Of a stretch of 64,000 nucleotides of DNA, positions 17,321-26,537 are shown piece by piece. The notes under the pieces were generated by a model. The model saw only the letters and a list, made by a program, of their open reading frames with translations, was not told where the DNA came from and searched no databases. How positions within the stretch are numbered: position 1 is the first letter of the stretch; every line of letters begins with the position of its first letter. Made by a program: the position numbers and the translations under genes. The stretch covers positions 53,672 to 117,671 of the forward strand of contig DMSQ01000075.1 of assembly GCA_003457135.1 (NCBI GenBank). Reading direction: 5' to 3'. This DNA is from Prolixibacteraceae bacterium (lineage in GTDB: Bacteria > Bacteroidota > Bacteroidia > Bacteroidales > Prolixibacteraceae).

Positions 17321-19180
17321 ATGAAATATTATCTTAGAGGAAAGCTCTGCGGTCATCTTTGTGAAGAATGTTTTGAACCCCTTGCCAACAACGAAGTGCG
17401 CCTTTACCTTCCCTGGCAAAAAGAAAATGTAATAAGCCACGTCGTTGCTGATACAAAAGACACATTCCGTCTCGTTACAAAAGAAGAAGCCGCAGCCAGA
17501 AAAGATTTGCTGATAGCAACTGCCAAAACCGATGAAAAAGGCAATTACACATTTGAGCTGGATGAAAAGTACAGCAAAACAGCCTTTGATATTGATTTTG
17601 TCTGCGGAACTGTACCTCGCATTCCACCCAAACCACCCATCAAAGAGCCTCTCCAAATTCATCTGACAACTGTTTTTCCGGAGTGGAGAATAGATAAACA
17701 ACGGGAAAATTATTTTTTCCAATGGGAATATTGTATCCCAACCAAATGGTGGTGCTTAATCAGGGGCAAATATTTTGATGCCTGGGTAATTTGTGGCCGC
17801 ATGGTTGATTGTCGCACTAAAACCCCTATTCCTGATGTTACAATAACAGCCTGGGATGCCGATTTCATTACCGATGATAACCTGGGAAGCGCCGTCACAG
17901 ATTCAAACGGACATTTCAGGATTGATTATACATCAGTTGATTTCAAAAAAACATTTTTATCGCCCTTTATCAATGTTGAAACGGATAAGGGTTTGCCACT
18001 TACCTTCCACAGCGGGCCTGATGTATATTTCAAATATGAATACAACGGTGTAGCCATACAAGGAGAAACAGCCGCCAACCGGAGAAAAAATGTTGGTTAT
18101 TGTCTTTGTGTCGAATTATGCCTGAAGGATATTAAGATTCCTGATCCCGGAATTCCTGCTTCGTTTACAAAAATCGGGAACAATGGCAATCATTTTATCA
18201 ACGCAGTAGTTGCAGGCGCTGATCCCAATGTAATTTCGCTTTTAACAGGAAAAACCCCTTCAGGACAGGCATTTTTCAGTTGCATTAAATTACGGGGAAA
18301 CCTCAGCAAAACATTAAACGGAGTGGCAATGGAGTACAGTTTTGAAACCATTGAAACAGTTGGCCCGGGTGGCGCTGAAATCGGTGCATGGAAAAAAGTG
18401 CTAGCCCCGCAAATGTGCGAAGCCGAAATTGGCTCTTTCTTCACTTTGACAGGTGATGTGATGAATCCGGTTTCAATTGTACCCTACAAAGTTGGCAATG
18501 TCAGCGGAGGAGTAGATGCAGCAGGATGGATCGCCGTACCGCAGGCAGCTAATTTTGCCCCAAATATTAACGGCGAACTGTTAAGCCTGAATACAGCTTC
18601 GCTAAATGGCGCAACTGTAAATATGGCCGGGCTGGTACAAGGCCAATCCACAACTACAATAGCCCCTCTTAGGCAAAACAGGTATTTCAAAATACGGATG
18701 GTCAAGCGGGAAGTGGGCAATGCCGCTTCTGAAGTTTTTGCCGGTGTATCCGTTCCGGTTGCCATGTTCAACACCGTGTATCAGAATGTTCCTCAATTTG
18801 GTTCCTGGATGCCTCAGGTTTCGAACGAAATGGGCGTTGCCTGTATTGATCTTCAGGAATTGATAGGCGGAGGCGCTGGTTGCACACCCATCACCAATGC
18901 AATTCACGTAAATTATACGGCAGCGAACCCAAATATGGGAGCAGTGAGCCTGACTTTATACGGACCTGGCGGGCCTTATTCGATTGAGAACATTGCACCA
19001 GTCGGGTCGGTAGCTGAAACCTTTGGAACAGCGACAGAGTTGCACAATCCGGCCTTAGTCCCGGTAGATACATTAAGAAGATGTGCTTACACCGTTTGGC
19101 TTTCAGTTGAACTAAAACTTACAGATGGTGAAAATCAGCATGACAATATTGAAGATTGGTTGTCATTCTGTAAAGGTTGA
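17321..19180 (+). CDS. large beta-domain protein, function unknown
   Basis: 619 residues without a signal peptide. Two segments look like carboxypeptidase-regulatory / transthyretin-like beta-sandwich domains (residues about 35-90, TAKTDEKGNYTFEL; and about 155-215, GRMVDCRTKTPIPDVTITAW then TDSNGHFRIDY). CxxLC-like pairs occur at residues 10-17 and near 260. The C-terminal half is beta-rich and Gly/Ala/Val rich without a known motif. It may be a structural or adhesive protein, or a scaffold partner of the neighbouring proteases. Upstream lies a leader motif shared with the gene at 35204; a palindromic terminator follows. Confidence 0.7.
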   Translation: MKYYLRGKLCGHLCEECFEPLANNEVRLYLPWQKENVISHVVADTKDTFRLVTKEEAAARKDLLIATAKTDEKGNYTFELDEKYSKTAFDIDFVCGTVPRIPPKPPIKEPLQIHLTTVFPEWRIDKQRENYFFQWEYCIPTKWWCLIRGKYFDAWVICGRMVDCRTKTPIPDVTITAWDADFITDDNLGSAVTDSNGHFRIDYTSVDFKKTFLSPFINVETDKGLPLTFHSGPDVYFKYEYNGVAIQGETAANRRKNVGYCLCVELCLKDIKIPDPGIPASFTKIGNNGNHFINAVVAGADPNVISLLTGKTPSGQAFFSCIKLRGNLSKTLNGVAMEYSFETIETVGPGGAEIGAWKKVLAPQMCEAEIGSFFTLTGDVMNPVSIVPYKVGNVSGGVDAAGWIAVPQAANFAPNINGELLSLNTASLNGATVNMAGLVQGQSTTTIAPLRQNRYFKIRMVKREVGNAASEVFAGVSVPVAMFNTVYQNVPQFGSWMPQVSNEMGVACIDLQELIGGGAGCTPITNAIHVNYTAANPNMGAVSLTLYGPGGPYSIENIAPVGSVAETFGTATELHNPALVPVDTLRRCAYTVWLSVELKLTDGENQHDNIEDWLSFCKG

Positions 19181-19182
19181 TG

Positions 19183-19208
19183 ATTGATTTTAAAATCAAT
19201 ATTTTTTG
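19183..19208 (+). terminator. rho-independent terminator-like palindrome
   Basis: ATTGATTTTAAAATCAAT (19183-19200) is a perfect 18-nt palindrome directly followed by ATTTTTTG, 2 nt after the stop codon of the 17321 gene. Confidence 0.6.
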
Positions 19209-19216
19209 TTAGTAAT

Positions 19217-19405
19217 CCTGCAAGGCTCAAGAAACTGTTTGAAAATTTCCCGTAGGGAAAATCGGTCGGTAAAAAAGCTGAATCCCAGTCAAGGGATTGT
19301 CCCGTTCGGGACAAAAGAAAGTCTTTTTTGCATTCATTTTACCGACCGTTGGTTCCTTTGGAACGATAAAAATTAAATTTCAGAAGTCTCTTGAAACCTT
19401 GCAGG
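19217..19405. repeat. nested inverted-repeat element (MITE-like or structured RNA)
   Basis: Outer ends CCTGCAAGG...TCAAGA (19217-19231) pair with TCTTGA..CCTTGCAGG (19389-19405). Inside, CGGTCGGTAAAA (19263-19274) pairs perfectly with TTTTACCGACCG (19337-19348). Within those are further hairpins: TTTCCC/GGGAAA (19246-19260), AATCCC/GGGATT (19281-19298), TTGTCCC/GGGACAA (19297-19314) and GTTCC/GGAAC (19352-19364). It fills most of the 307-bp gap between the 17321 and 19488 genes and has no long open frame. Confidence 0.65.
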
Positions 19406-19487
19406 GTTTAACTCTCAAAAATGAAGCGATATTTTCTGAAATCAGAAAAGAATAAGCAAAAAAAACTCATTAAAAACCCAAACAACT

Positions 19488-21896
19488 ATGAAATACATTG
19501 CTAATTTAAAAATGATTGCCAGCCTCCTGATGATGCTGGCAATTGCTGGTTCGGCTGCCTTTGCACAACAAGCTGTCGAATCTCCTTATAAAATCAAACA
19601 GGTATATGTTCCTGAAGAAAAAAGACCCGCAGTGGAATACAGGATGGAACAACTGCCGTTCAAAAATGCAGGCGGACAGCTTCCTACGCATGAAGGAGAG
19701 AATTTTCAGATCAATATCAGCGGACAAAATGTAAAAGCGCCCGATGATGCAAAACGAATGGTTTCCACTTTCCTTGAATCGCTGAAAAGCCCCTTACGTG
19801 TAGATAAGGATATCCGGTTGGGCATTAATGCAACAACGGCCAAATCGGATGCCACCTACATTGACGAGCAGATCAGGCTAGGCAAGCAAACCACAATGGA
19901 GAGACTAAAAAAAGAAATGAAAGATGTAAGCACATCTTCAGATAATATGCTGAACGAATTGGGCAATGAGTTAAAGCAGCAGTCGAACCTTACTATTTCC
20001 ATTTTCCGCTTTGACCAATATTTTGAAGATATTATCATTGACAATACTGCTATTAGTATTAATAACCGAAACCAAAATGAATTTGTGTCCCTTCTTGGCA
20101 AGTTTTACAACACCGTAAAACCAACAAACAGAAAAGCTCTGTCTTTAAAGGAGGCCACTGTAAAAGCTATGGCCCAAATCAGGAAAGAAAATAAATTGGA
20201 AGAGCTGAAAGCCACCAACAAAGGCGAAATTGTTTTGCTTCCTTATGCCGACGGGTTTAAATTTACATGGAAAACAGAAGTTTCCTCTGATGGACCATAC
20301 CAGGTTTGGATAGATGCTGAAACCGGGAAAGTGCTACAATTGTTGCCATTATTCTTTTTCGACAGAGCAAAAGGATTAGTTTTCAATCCCGACCCCAATT
20401 CGCCAACCAGGGAATTGACTTTTGAGGTGGATGCGCCAGCCGGTGGCGTTTATACCTTGAGATTGACCGGCGTGCTTACCCTGACCAATGACGGGACAGA
20501 TGGTACTGCAGGGGTTGTTACTGTAGCTGACGATGGTTCGGGTACCGCTAATTTTAACGTAGCGCCGATTAACGGCACCACCATTGAAAGAACCAGTCAG
20601 GCTGGTTATAATGGTCAATTTCAGCAGGTAAACGCTTTTGCCAACATTTCTTTTGAACGGCAAATATATATGCTTTTGGGAAGTGAAGTGTTTCCGGCAT
20701 TAACGGTTTCGGTCAATGATAATAATCCATGCGGTTTTGGCATCAACAATGCCTGTTCGAGCATGGCATTTGGCATTGGTGGAGCTACTACAGGCAACAG
20801 CGTAGCTTGCAGTCAATTATTCAATTCGGCGATTGATGGAACTGTTATTGCTCATGAATTTGGTCACGGATTAAATGGTCTGCAGTATGGTGTTGGAGGT
20901 GGCACAATAACCGGATCAATGAACGAAGGACTTGCAGATTTCTGGGCATGTACCAATTTTAATACAGATATTTTTGGGGGATGGTGGGCACACAATTGTC
21001 CGGCACCGGTTCAAAGCGGATTTGTTCCCCGACAGGCAGAGGCGACTGACATTTTTCCAGACCGAAATTCAGGAGGCGGATCAAATCAGATTCATTCGGC
21101 CGGTCAAATAACCGCCTGGGCACAGTGGAGTTCGCGCCAGGGAATGAACGATGCCACCAGCTTTGGGACATTGGGCATTAACATGAATACAATTAAAGCC
21201 ATGACTACCGCCGGTGTCGGTATTCTGAATGATGGTTCATCGAAAGCCATTCATGATTCCAATCAGGATTTATTAAAACAATTGGCGCCACTTTATCAAT
21301 CATCGCGCCTGATTCATAAATTACTTGCAGGTTATGCCCGTGCAGGAATTTTTCTCTCCCCCAAAGATGCCATCATTGATATTGATCATTCCTATTTAAA
21401 CCGCGCCAGTGCAGCCGGTCCTGTTTTTACAGTATGGACGGGCGATGACTATACATTTGCAGGAAATAATGTGGTCACATCCGGCGCCCTGCCTTTCAAC
21501 ACCCAATTTCAGATCGAGCTTGCCAATGACGAAGCTTTTGCAGTCAATCATATAACCAGCGCATGGCTGGGCGGAGTAGCATCAGCAGCAGGAGGTACAG
21601 CGACTTATACCATGCCCGTTGCAGATTGGAATACCCTGAAGGCTGGAACTGATATTTATTACAGAGTCACTACCCGAGATGGCGCCGGAGGAAATAGCCG
21701 CAGCTCGGTACAGCCTGGGAATAATTTTCTGGGAGTTGATGTTCCGGTGGGCCGGGCAGCCATAAACGGTACGGGAACCAAAGATTGTTCCTGTTCGGCT
21801 TCAGCATCTACCTCCTCTTCTACAATGGCTTTGGTGCCACTTTTGCCGCTGGTTGGATTAATTGTTTACAGGAGAAGGAAGACTAAAAAAGTATAA
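19488..21896 (+). CDS. secreted M36-like (thermolysin-fold) metalloprotease with C-terminal Cys-TM-basic tail
   Basis: 802 residues. A signal peptide (cleaved near SAAFAQQ) is followed by an FTP/propeptide region (about 60-290). The zinc site is HEFGH (H456, H460) with E480 in MNEGLADFWA, exactly the thermolysin/fungalysin 20-residue spacing. The C terminus is unusual: CSC at 767-769, a Ser/Thr/Ala linker, one membrane helix (about 780-795) and a basic end RRRKTKK. This resembles Cys-containing tripartite sorting tails such as MYXO-CTERM. An Lgt paralogue begins only 15 bp downstream, suggesting the tail is a lipid-modification or sorting signal. The protease call is firm; the tail's role is inferred. 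Confidence 0.85.
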   Translation: MKYIANLKMIASLLMMLAIAGSAAFAQQAVESPYKIKQVYVPEEKRPAVEYRMEQLPFKNAGGQLPTHEGENFQINISGQNVKAPDDAKRMVSTFLESLKSPLRVDKDIRLGINATTAKSDATYIDEQIRLGKQTTMERLKKEMKDVSTSSDNMLNELGNELKQQSNLTISIFRFDQYFEDIIIDNTAISINNRNQNEFVSLLGKFYNTVKPTNRKALSLKEATVKAMAQIRKENKLEELKATNKGEIVLLPYADGFKFTWKTEVSSDGPYQVWIDAETGKVLQLLPLFFFDRAKGLVFNPDPNSPTRELTFEVDAPAGGVYTLRLTGVLTLTNDGTDGTAGVVTVADDGSGTANFNVAPINGTTIERTSQAGYNGQFQQVNAFANISFERQIYMLLGSEVFPALTVSVNDNNPCGFGINNACSSMAFGIGGATTGNSVACSQLFNSAIDGTVIAHEFGHGLNGLQYGVGGGTITGSMNEGLADFWACTNFNTDIFGGWWAHNCPAPVQSGFVPRQAEATDIFPDRNSGGGSNQIHSAGQITAWAQWSSRQGMNDATSFGTLGINMNTIKAMTTAGVGILNDGSSKAIHDSNQDLLKQLAPLYQSSRLIHKLLAGYARAGIFLSPKDAIIDIDHSYLNRASAAGPVFTVWTGDDYTFAGNNVVTSGALPFNTQFQIELANDEAFAVNHITSAWLGGVASAAGGTATYTMPVADWNTLKAGTDIYYRVTTRDGAGGNSRSSVQPGNNFLGVDVPVGRAAINGTGTKDCSCSASASTSSSTMALVPLLPLVGLIVYRRRKTKKV

Positions 21897-21911
21897 CAAC
21901 TAAATTGAACC

Positions 21912-22790
21912 ATGCGTCCAAGGCTCATTGAGTACTTTAATAATCTTTTCCATACCGATATATTCAGCTATCTGATTCCCGATCCGGCAGTGGTGTATGC
22001 CATCATGCTCGGATTGGGAATTATTTTTCTTCTGAAGCGGTGTAAAGCTTCCGGTTTAGATACCCGGCATGCGGCAGGAATTGCGATTTGGGGATCGGCT
22101 GCGGCATTGCTCGGTGCACGGATATTTTATCTGGTCCAGAATATCAGTTACACCTGGCATCATCCTGAAATATTACTGGAGCTTAACGGTGCAACGGTTT
22201 CGTTCGGAGTTTACCTTGGTGGAATTTCAGGTATTGTTTTATATGGTCTCTTCTATCACATTTCGCTTTGGAAATATCTGGATGTAATCGCTTCGGTTCT
22301 CGGCATTGGGCCTATGGTCGGGCGTTTTGCGTGCTTATTAAATGGTTGCGATTACGGCACTTTGAGCAACTCGATCTGGGCAGTTCAATATCCAAAAGGC
22401 AGTTATGCATATTTCGATCATCTGGATCAAGGATTGATTGGTTCGGCAGATATACTGTCCCTGCCGGTTCATCCGGTTCAGCTTTTTTGTGTGCTGAAAG
22501 GGATGATCTTATTTATCCTCTTTTCGGTGTTATGGCGAAAAGATTTATTCAAACCTGGCGTTTTGTTCTTTCTGTTTTGGATGAGTTATGCCATTTTCCG
22601 GTTCCTGATCGAGTTTTTCAGGGGCGATGAAAACAGGGGATGGGTTGGCAATTTTTCAACCGGCCAATTTATGTCATGCATCATTTTTCTGGTTTCGCTT
22701 GGCTTCATTGCTGTAAAATACAAATGGAAAATAAGAAAGGATACTCCGATAAGAGAAGCTCATGTATATGCTGAAATTCTTCCGTCTTAG
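21912..22790 (+). CDS. Lgt paralogue (prolipoprotein diacylglyceryl transferase family)
   Basis: 292 residues with about seven membrane helices. Lgt landmarks: GARIFYLVQN (about 68-77), FGVYLGGISG (about 98-107, where canonical Lgt has an essential His in FHGG), GPMVGRFACLLNGCDYG (133-149, where canonical Lgt has GRxGNFxNxE; R138 is kept), and HPVQLF. The Asn-rich motif is replaced by CxxxGC, as in divergent Lgt-like clades. It starts 15 bp after the metalloprotease with the Cys-TM-basic tail, so it probably acts on that protein's C-terminal Cys or on similar substrates rather than as the housekeeping Lgt. Confidence 0.8.
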   Translation: MRPRLIEYFNNLFHTDIFSYLIPDPAVVYAIMLGLGIIFLLKRCKASGLDTRHAAGIAIWGSAAALLGARIFYLVQNISYTWHHPEILLELNGATVSFGVYLGGISGIVLYGLFYHISLWKYLDVIASVLGIGPMVGRFACLLNGCDYGTLSNSIWAVQYPKGSYAYFDHLDQGLIGSADILSLPVHPVQLFCVLKGMILFILFSVLWRKDLFKPGVLFFLFWMSYAIFRFLIEFFRGDENRGWVGNFSTGQFMSCIIFLVSLGFIAVKYKWKIRKDTPIREAHVYAEILPS

Positions 22791-23176
22791 ATAATGAGAA
22801 ATTCTTAGCTGAGTACACCAAAGAAGAGCTTACTTCAAATAAAGCACTTCATAATAAACAATTGGAAGATTCATTGGTTCTGGTAAATTACCAGTACATG
22901 CTGGCCAGAAGAGATACCTTAATCAAACGAGCAGATCCGATGATAAAAAATGACATCAAAAAAGGCAATGGCCTTCCTGGATTAGGGCCTGATTCTTATG
23001 AAGGCATTACTCGTGAGTTGGGAATATTCGTCAGCGCTCTTATAGGCTGGATAATTACAGCATTGGCGCTCTCGCCAGGCGCCCCATTCTGGTTCGACCT
23101 CCTGAATAAAATGATGAAGTTGAGGGGTTCAGTTGCTACTCCTACTTCAGATGACAGGGAAAAGAAACAAGGTTAA
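22775..23176 (+). pseudogene. 5'-truncated remnant of a membrane protein gene
   Basis: The frame is open from 22775 just after an in-frame TGA, overlapping the end of the Lgt-like gene, but has no ATG or GTG before an in-frame TTG at 22862. The product ends with a coiled helical stretch and GWIITALALSPGAPFWFDLL, which I recognise as the C-terminal membrane segment of longer (several hundred residue) membrane proteins of unknown function. The N-terminal membrane part is absent, so this is likely a leftover fragment. If translated, it would start at TTG 22862 and give 104 residues. Confidence 0.5.
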
Positions 23177-23336
23177 CCATAGCTCCAAACTATAAATAAT
23201 AACTTAAGTATTTTATAGCTTATTGAAATTTAATTTAAGATATTAAGATGTGTTTTTATTTTTATAAACCGAACATTGTATTAAATGCAATAATATATAG
23301 TCCATTATAATTTTTTACTGTAAACCGCATTAACTT

Positions 23337-24350
23337 ATGCCGAATCATACGTTTGATATTATTCCTTTTAAAGCCTGTGATGGTTTTGAATGTAATTTGT
23401 GGCGGTTAAAACACGATCGCTCCAAACATCGGGGACCGGTAATGCTGGTGCATGGGGCCGGAGTGCGTGCCAACATTTTCAATCCCCCCAATGAAGTTAA
23501 CCTGCTGGATATGCTTGCCGATGCCGGTTATGATGTATTTCTCGAAAACTGGCGGGCAAGTACCGAATTTCAGGCCAATAAATGGGATTTGGATATAGTA
23601 GCGAAAAATGACCATCCGGCTGCTATTCAAAAAGTATGTGAAGTTAGCGGCGCCGACCAATGCAAAGCCATAATTCATTGCCAGGGTTCGACCAGCTTCA
23701 TGATTTCGGCAGTCAAAGGTTTGGTGCCCCAGGTTACAACCATTGTTTCCAATGCAGTTTCGCTTCATCCTGTTGTGCCTTCATGGTCACGTGTAAAACT
23801 GGATGTGATTCTTGAAATAGCAGGACTTATAACTGATTACCTCAATCCTAGATGGGGTGACGAGGCTCCGGATTTACGTTCGAAATTTTTTAAGGCATTG
23901 GTTCTTGCCACCCATTTCGAAAAAGATACCCGGGTGGGCAAATTTGTGAGTTTTACTTATGGCGCAGGATTTCCGGCATTGTGGGAACTGGAAAATCTCA
24001 GCAATGAAACCAAAAACTGGATTCGTAATGAATTTGGTCCGGTGCCCATCCATTTTTTCAGGCATATCCGGAAAGGCGTACATAACGGATCATTGGTTTC
24101 GGTTGATGGTGCGAAACACTATGCTGACACAAAACCGGCGACCGATGCGCGTTTTGTCTTTTTTGCCGGAAAGCTCAACAAATGTTTCAGGAGTAAAAGC
24201 CAGGTTAATTCGTTTGAATATTTCAATGCCCTGAAACCCGGATTTCACAAAATCCATGTGTATGACACTTATAGTCACCTGGATATCTTTCTGGGAAAGA
24301 ATGCACACAAAGATATTTTCCCAGTGATGATTGATGAATTAAATGTATAA
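23337..24350 (+). CDS. alpha/beta hydrolase with cysteine nucleophile (PhaC-like elbow)
   Basis: 337 residues. The oxyanion region is MLVHGAGVRANIF; the nucleophile elbow reads IHCQGSTSF, so Cys115 replaces the usual Ser, as in polyhydroxyalkanoate synthases. The C-terminal YSHLDIFLGKNA supplies the His of the triad. Similar domains occur fused or next to cholesterol-oxidase-like GMC enzymes, and here one is encoded in the same operon (29810). It likely handles acyl or sterol-like substrates; no signal peptide. It opens the 23.3-33 kb operon after an AT-rich 160-bp gap. Confidence 0.8.
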   Translation: MPNHTFDIIPFKACDGFECNLWRLKHDRSKHRGPVMLVHGAGVRANIFNPPNEVNLLDMLADAGYDVFLENWRASTEFQANKWDLDIVAKNDHPAAIQKVCEVSGADQCKAIIHCQGSTSFMISAVKGLVPQVTTIVSNAVSLHPVVPSWSRVKLDVILEIAGLITDYLNPRWGDEAPDLRSKFFKALVLATHFEKDTRVGKFVSFTYGAGFPALWELENLSNETKNWIRNEFGPVPIHFFRHIRKGVHNGSLVSVDGAKHYADTKPATDARFVFFAGKLNKCFRSKSQVNSFEYFNALKPGFHKIHVYDTYSHLDIFLGKNAHKDIFPVMIDELNV

Positions 24351-24361
24351 AACAGATCATT

Positions 24362-25249
24362 ATGTCAGTATCGAAACGAATTAAAAATTACGAAGGCCGC
24401 TATTCGATGGTTGATGGAATCACCTTTAAGCTGCCTGTGGGTGCAACAAAATCGCCGGCAATAATGGCCGGTTTTTTATGCGACTACGAAAAAGCAAAAG
24501 CCATTTTACCCGGAAATGAGCTGCATCCGGTTAAAGCATTTGGAAAGGCTGTATTTATGGTGACGGTCATAGATTACCGTTTTACCACCATTGGCAAATA
24601 CATTGAATACAGTATCGCGCTGGCTGTAACCAGAGGCAGAGAACCTGCTCCGGCCATGCTTCCGGCCATGATGATGAAAACTTATAAAACCGGTCAGTTC
24701 ATTCTTGATCTTCCGGTCAGTTCCGAAGTTTCGGTGAAAGGCGGAAAAGGAATCTGGGGAATGCCCAAACATAAAGCAAACCTCGATTTTATTATTACCG
24801 ATAGTCAGGTCAGTTCGCAATACGAAAAAGACGGACAGTTTGCTTTCAGGATTGAAATAGATAAACCACAAAAGAACAATTTCCCGATCAACCTCAGTGC
24901 GATCAACTACAGCCATTTCAGGAATATGCTGATGGCCTCGTACGTTCATTTTAAATCGAAAGCCGGAATCAGGCTTGGGAAAAAGGCAACTGGCCGGATT
25001 TTCATCGGCGACCATCCCCGAACTAAATTTTTAAAGGAACTGAAAATTGAAAGCAAACCATTTTTCACGATGTACATGCCAGAAACCACTGGTATTCTGG
25101 ACGATCATTTCGAATGCTGGTTTATGACCTACGAAAATAAGCCACAGAAAGTCACTCCCGAAGGATTTGAAAGTGTATTCAATTTGGGATTAAATGAAGA
25201 TTGGCTGGAAGCGCCTTCCATTACCGATTACGAAAAATTTAAAATTTAA
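24362..25249 (+). CDS. acetoacetate decarboxylase family protein
   Basis: 295 residues with the ADC fold: KSPAIMAGFLCDYEKAKAIL near the start, EYSIALAVTRGRE and VKGGKGIWGMPKHKANLDF, the latter being the WGxPK motif of the family. In true acetoacetate decarboxylase two adjacent lysines form the Schiff base; here only K in MPKHKA is visible at about the right place. Members without the pair act as ligand-binding or other lyase-like proteins. It starts 11 bp after the hydrolase gene, in the same operon. Confidence 0.75.
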   Translation: MSVSKRIKNYEGRYSMVDGITFKLPVGATKSPAIMAGFLCDYEKAKAILPGNELHPVKAFGKAVFMVTVIDYRFTTIGKYIEYSIALAVTRGREPAPAMLPAMMMKTYKTGQFILDLPVSSEVSVKGGKGIWGMPKHKANLDFIITDSQVSSQYEKDGQFAFRIEIDKPQKNNFPINLSAINYSHFRNMLMASYVHFKSKAGIRLGKKATGRIFIGDHPRTKFLKELKIESKPFFTMYMPETTGILDDHFECWFMTYENKPQKVTPEGFESVFNLGLNEDWLEAPSITDYEKFKI

Positions 25250-25261
25250 AACGACCTCATC

Positions 25262-25741
25262 ATGAAAATTAAACAGACCCTACTCGACATCAACAATGCT
25301 TACATCTTTTTTTGTTCGTCAATCTACCTCGGTATGTTCTGGACACTTCATTTTTTCTTTTTCCCAAACTATCCGACGAAATTAAATGTGAGTAATTACT
25401 ATGATGCAATTATTCCGCAAACCGATACAGCAACTAAGTTTTTCTTTATTTCCATTCCGATCATGGCGGTTGCTCTGATAATCATGCTGATTACCGAATG
25501 GAAAACCAAATTCCGCTGGATCCCGCTGGCATGGATTCCTGGCTTGCTTGTTCCGGTGGTAACCCAACAAAAGTTTATTGAAGATATCAACGACCAATTT
25601 AAGGCTGGTGTAACTGATCAGGCTGTCCTTCAGGAATTATTGAAAGACTGGATGTTTTTCAATGATGTGCGTTTTTATATCCTGGCAGTGATGTGGGGAA
25701 TTACGATGTATTATTTCATTGCCAAAGCGCGTAAACGGTAA
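25262..25741 (+). CDS. membrane protein, function unknown
   Basis: 159 residues with four predicted membrane helices (about 13-30, 57-77, 88-103, 138-155). Aromatic-rich at the start (IFFCSSIYLGMFWTLHFFFFPNYP). No family recognised. It sits 12 bp after the ADC-family gene and 3 bp before the next membrane protein, as part of the lipid-linked operon. Confidence 0.7.
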   Translation: MKIKQTLLDINNAYIFFCSSIYLGMFWTLHFFFFPNYPTKLNVSNYYDAIIPQTDTATKFFFISIPIMAVALIIMLITEWKTKFRWIPLAWIPGLLVPVVTQQKFIEDINDQFKAGVTDQAVLQELLKDWMFFNDVRFYILAVMWGITMYYFIAKARKR

Positions 25742-25744
25742 CCT

Positions 25745-26131
25745 ATGAAAAAATATATCCGGCTCATCATTCTATTGATTTCAATTGCCACATTGTTTTC
25801 AGGCGCCATGCAAGCAATAGCGCCAGCCTTTGTCCTGAATTTTGTGGGTGCCGAAATTGACACGACCACCACGCAATTATTTGCCACCATCGGTATGTTT
25901 ATGTTCCTGTTTGGAGGAATGATGATTCACGCCCTGTACAACGAAGAGAACAACCGGGTTACGATAATCTGGTCGGGCTTACAAAAATTAGGCGCTTCGG
26001 CGGCCGTTTTTATCGGAATTTTTAATGGGGTATTTGTTCCGCTTGCGGCCGGAGTAGCCATTTTTGATTTATTATCTGGCTTACTGTTTTTCTATTATCT
26101 CAAAACAATCAAAAGCGATGCGGTCGGCTAA
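25745..26131 (+). CDS. membrane protein, function unknown (four helices)
   Basis: 128 residues, nearly all hydrophobic: four membrane helices (about 5-25, 47-65, 80-97, 102-120). The pattern resembles small DoxX/DUF4345-like four-helix proteins but no diagnostic motif is seen. It ends 14 bp inside the next gene, so translation is coupled. Confidence 0.65.
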   Translation: MKKYIRLIILLISIATLFSGAMQAIAPAFVLNFVGAEIDTTTTQLFATIGMFMFLFGGMMIHALYNEENNRVTIIWSGLQKLGASAAVFIGIFNGVFVPLAAGVAIFDLLSGLLFFYYLKTIKSDAVG

Positions 26132-26537
26132 TTACTTTTTCTATTATTCCTACATCGGATTGGTAATCGTTGCAGGTTTCTGGGGCGCATTTATCAATCC
26201 TGAATTCGATCACCGGCTGTTATTCAATTTAGATACAGTCACTTTAACCGATTATCAACGCATCAACCTATTGAGCCAATATCGGTTTCTCCGGGCCATT
26301 GAATTGGGATTTGGCATTTTTGCCATCCTGTATGTGAAAAATATATTCAGTGAAAAGAAATTCAACAGGCTTTTCATTTTTATTATGAGCGCTGGCGTTC
26401 TTTCAAGAATTGTGTCAATAATATTGGATGGCACTCCAAGTTTCATGATGCTTTTCTTCCTTGCTTTTGAATTAGCGGGAGTGGTGGTCATTTATTTTTA
26501 TTCACGAAAACTGGCTATGCAAAATGTTATCACCTAA
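26118..26537 (+). CDS. DUF4345-like membrane protein
   Basis: 139 residues from the ATG at 26118, overlapping the previous gene by 14 bp and the patatin gene by 14 bp. Four membrane helices; QYRFLRAIELGFGIFAILY and LSRIVSIILDGTPS match the DUF4345-type pattern (charged RxxExxxG in helix 2). The role is unknown; the double overlap ties it tightly to the patatin. Confidence 0.65.
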   Translation: MRSANYFFYYSYIGLVIVAGFWGAFINPEFDHRLLFNLDTVTLTDYQRINLLSQYRFLRAIELGFGIFAILYVKNIFSEKKFNRLFIFIMSAGVLSRIVSIILDGTPSFMMLFFLAFELAGVVVIYFYSRKLAMQNVIT

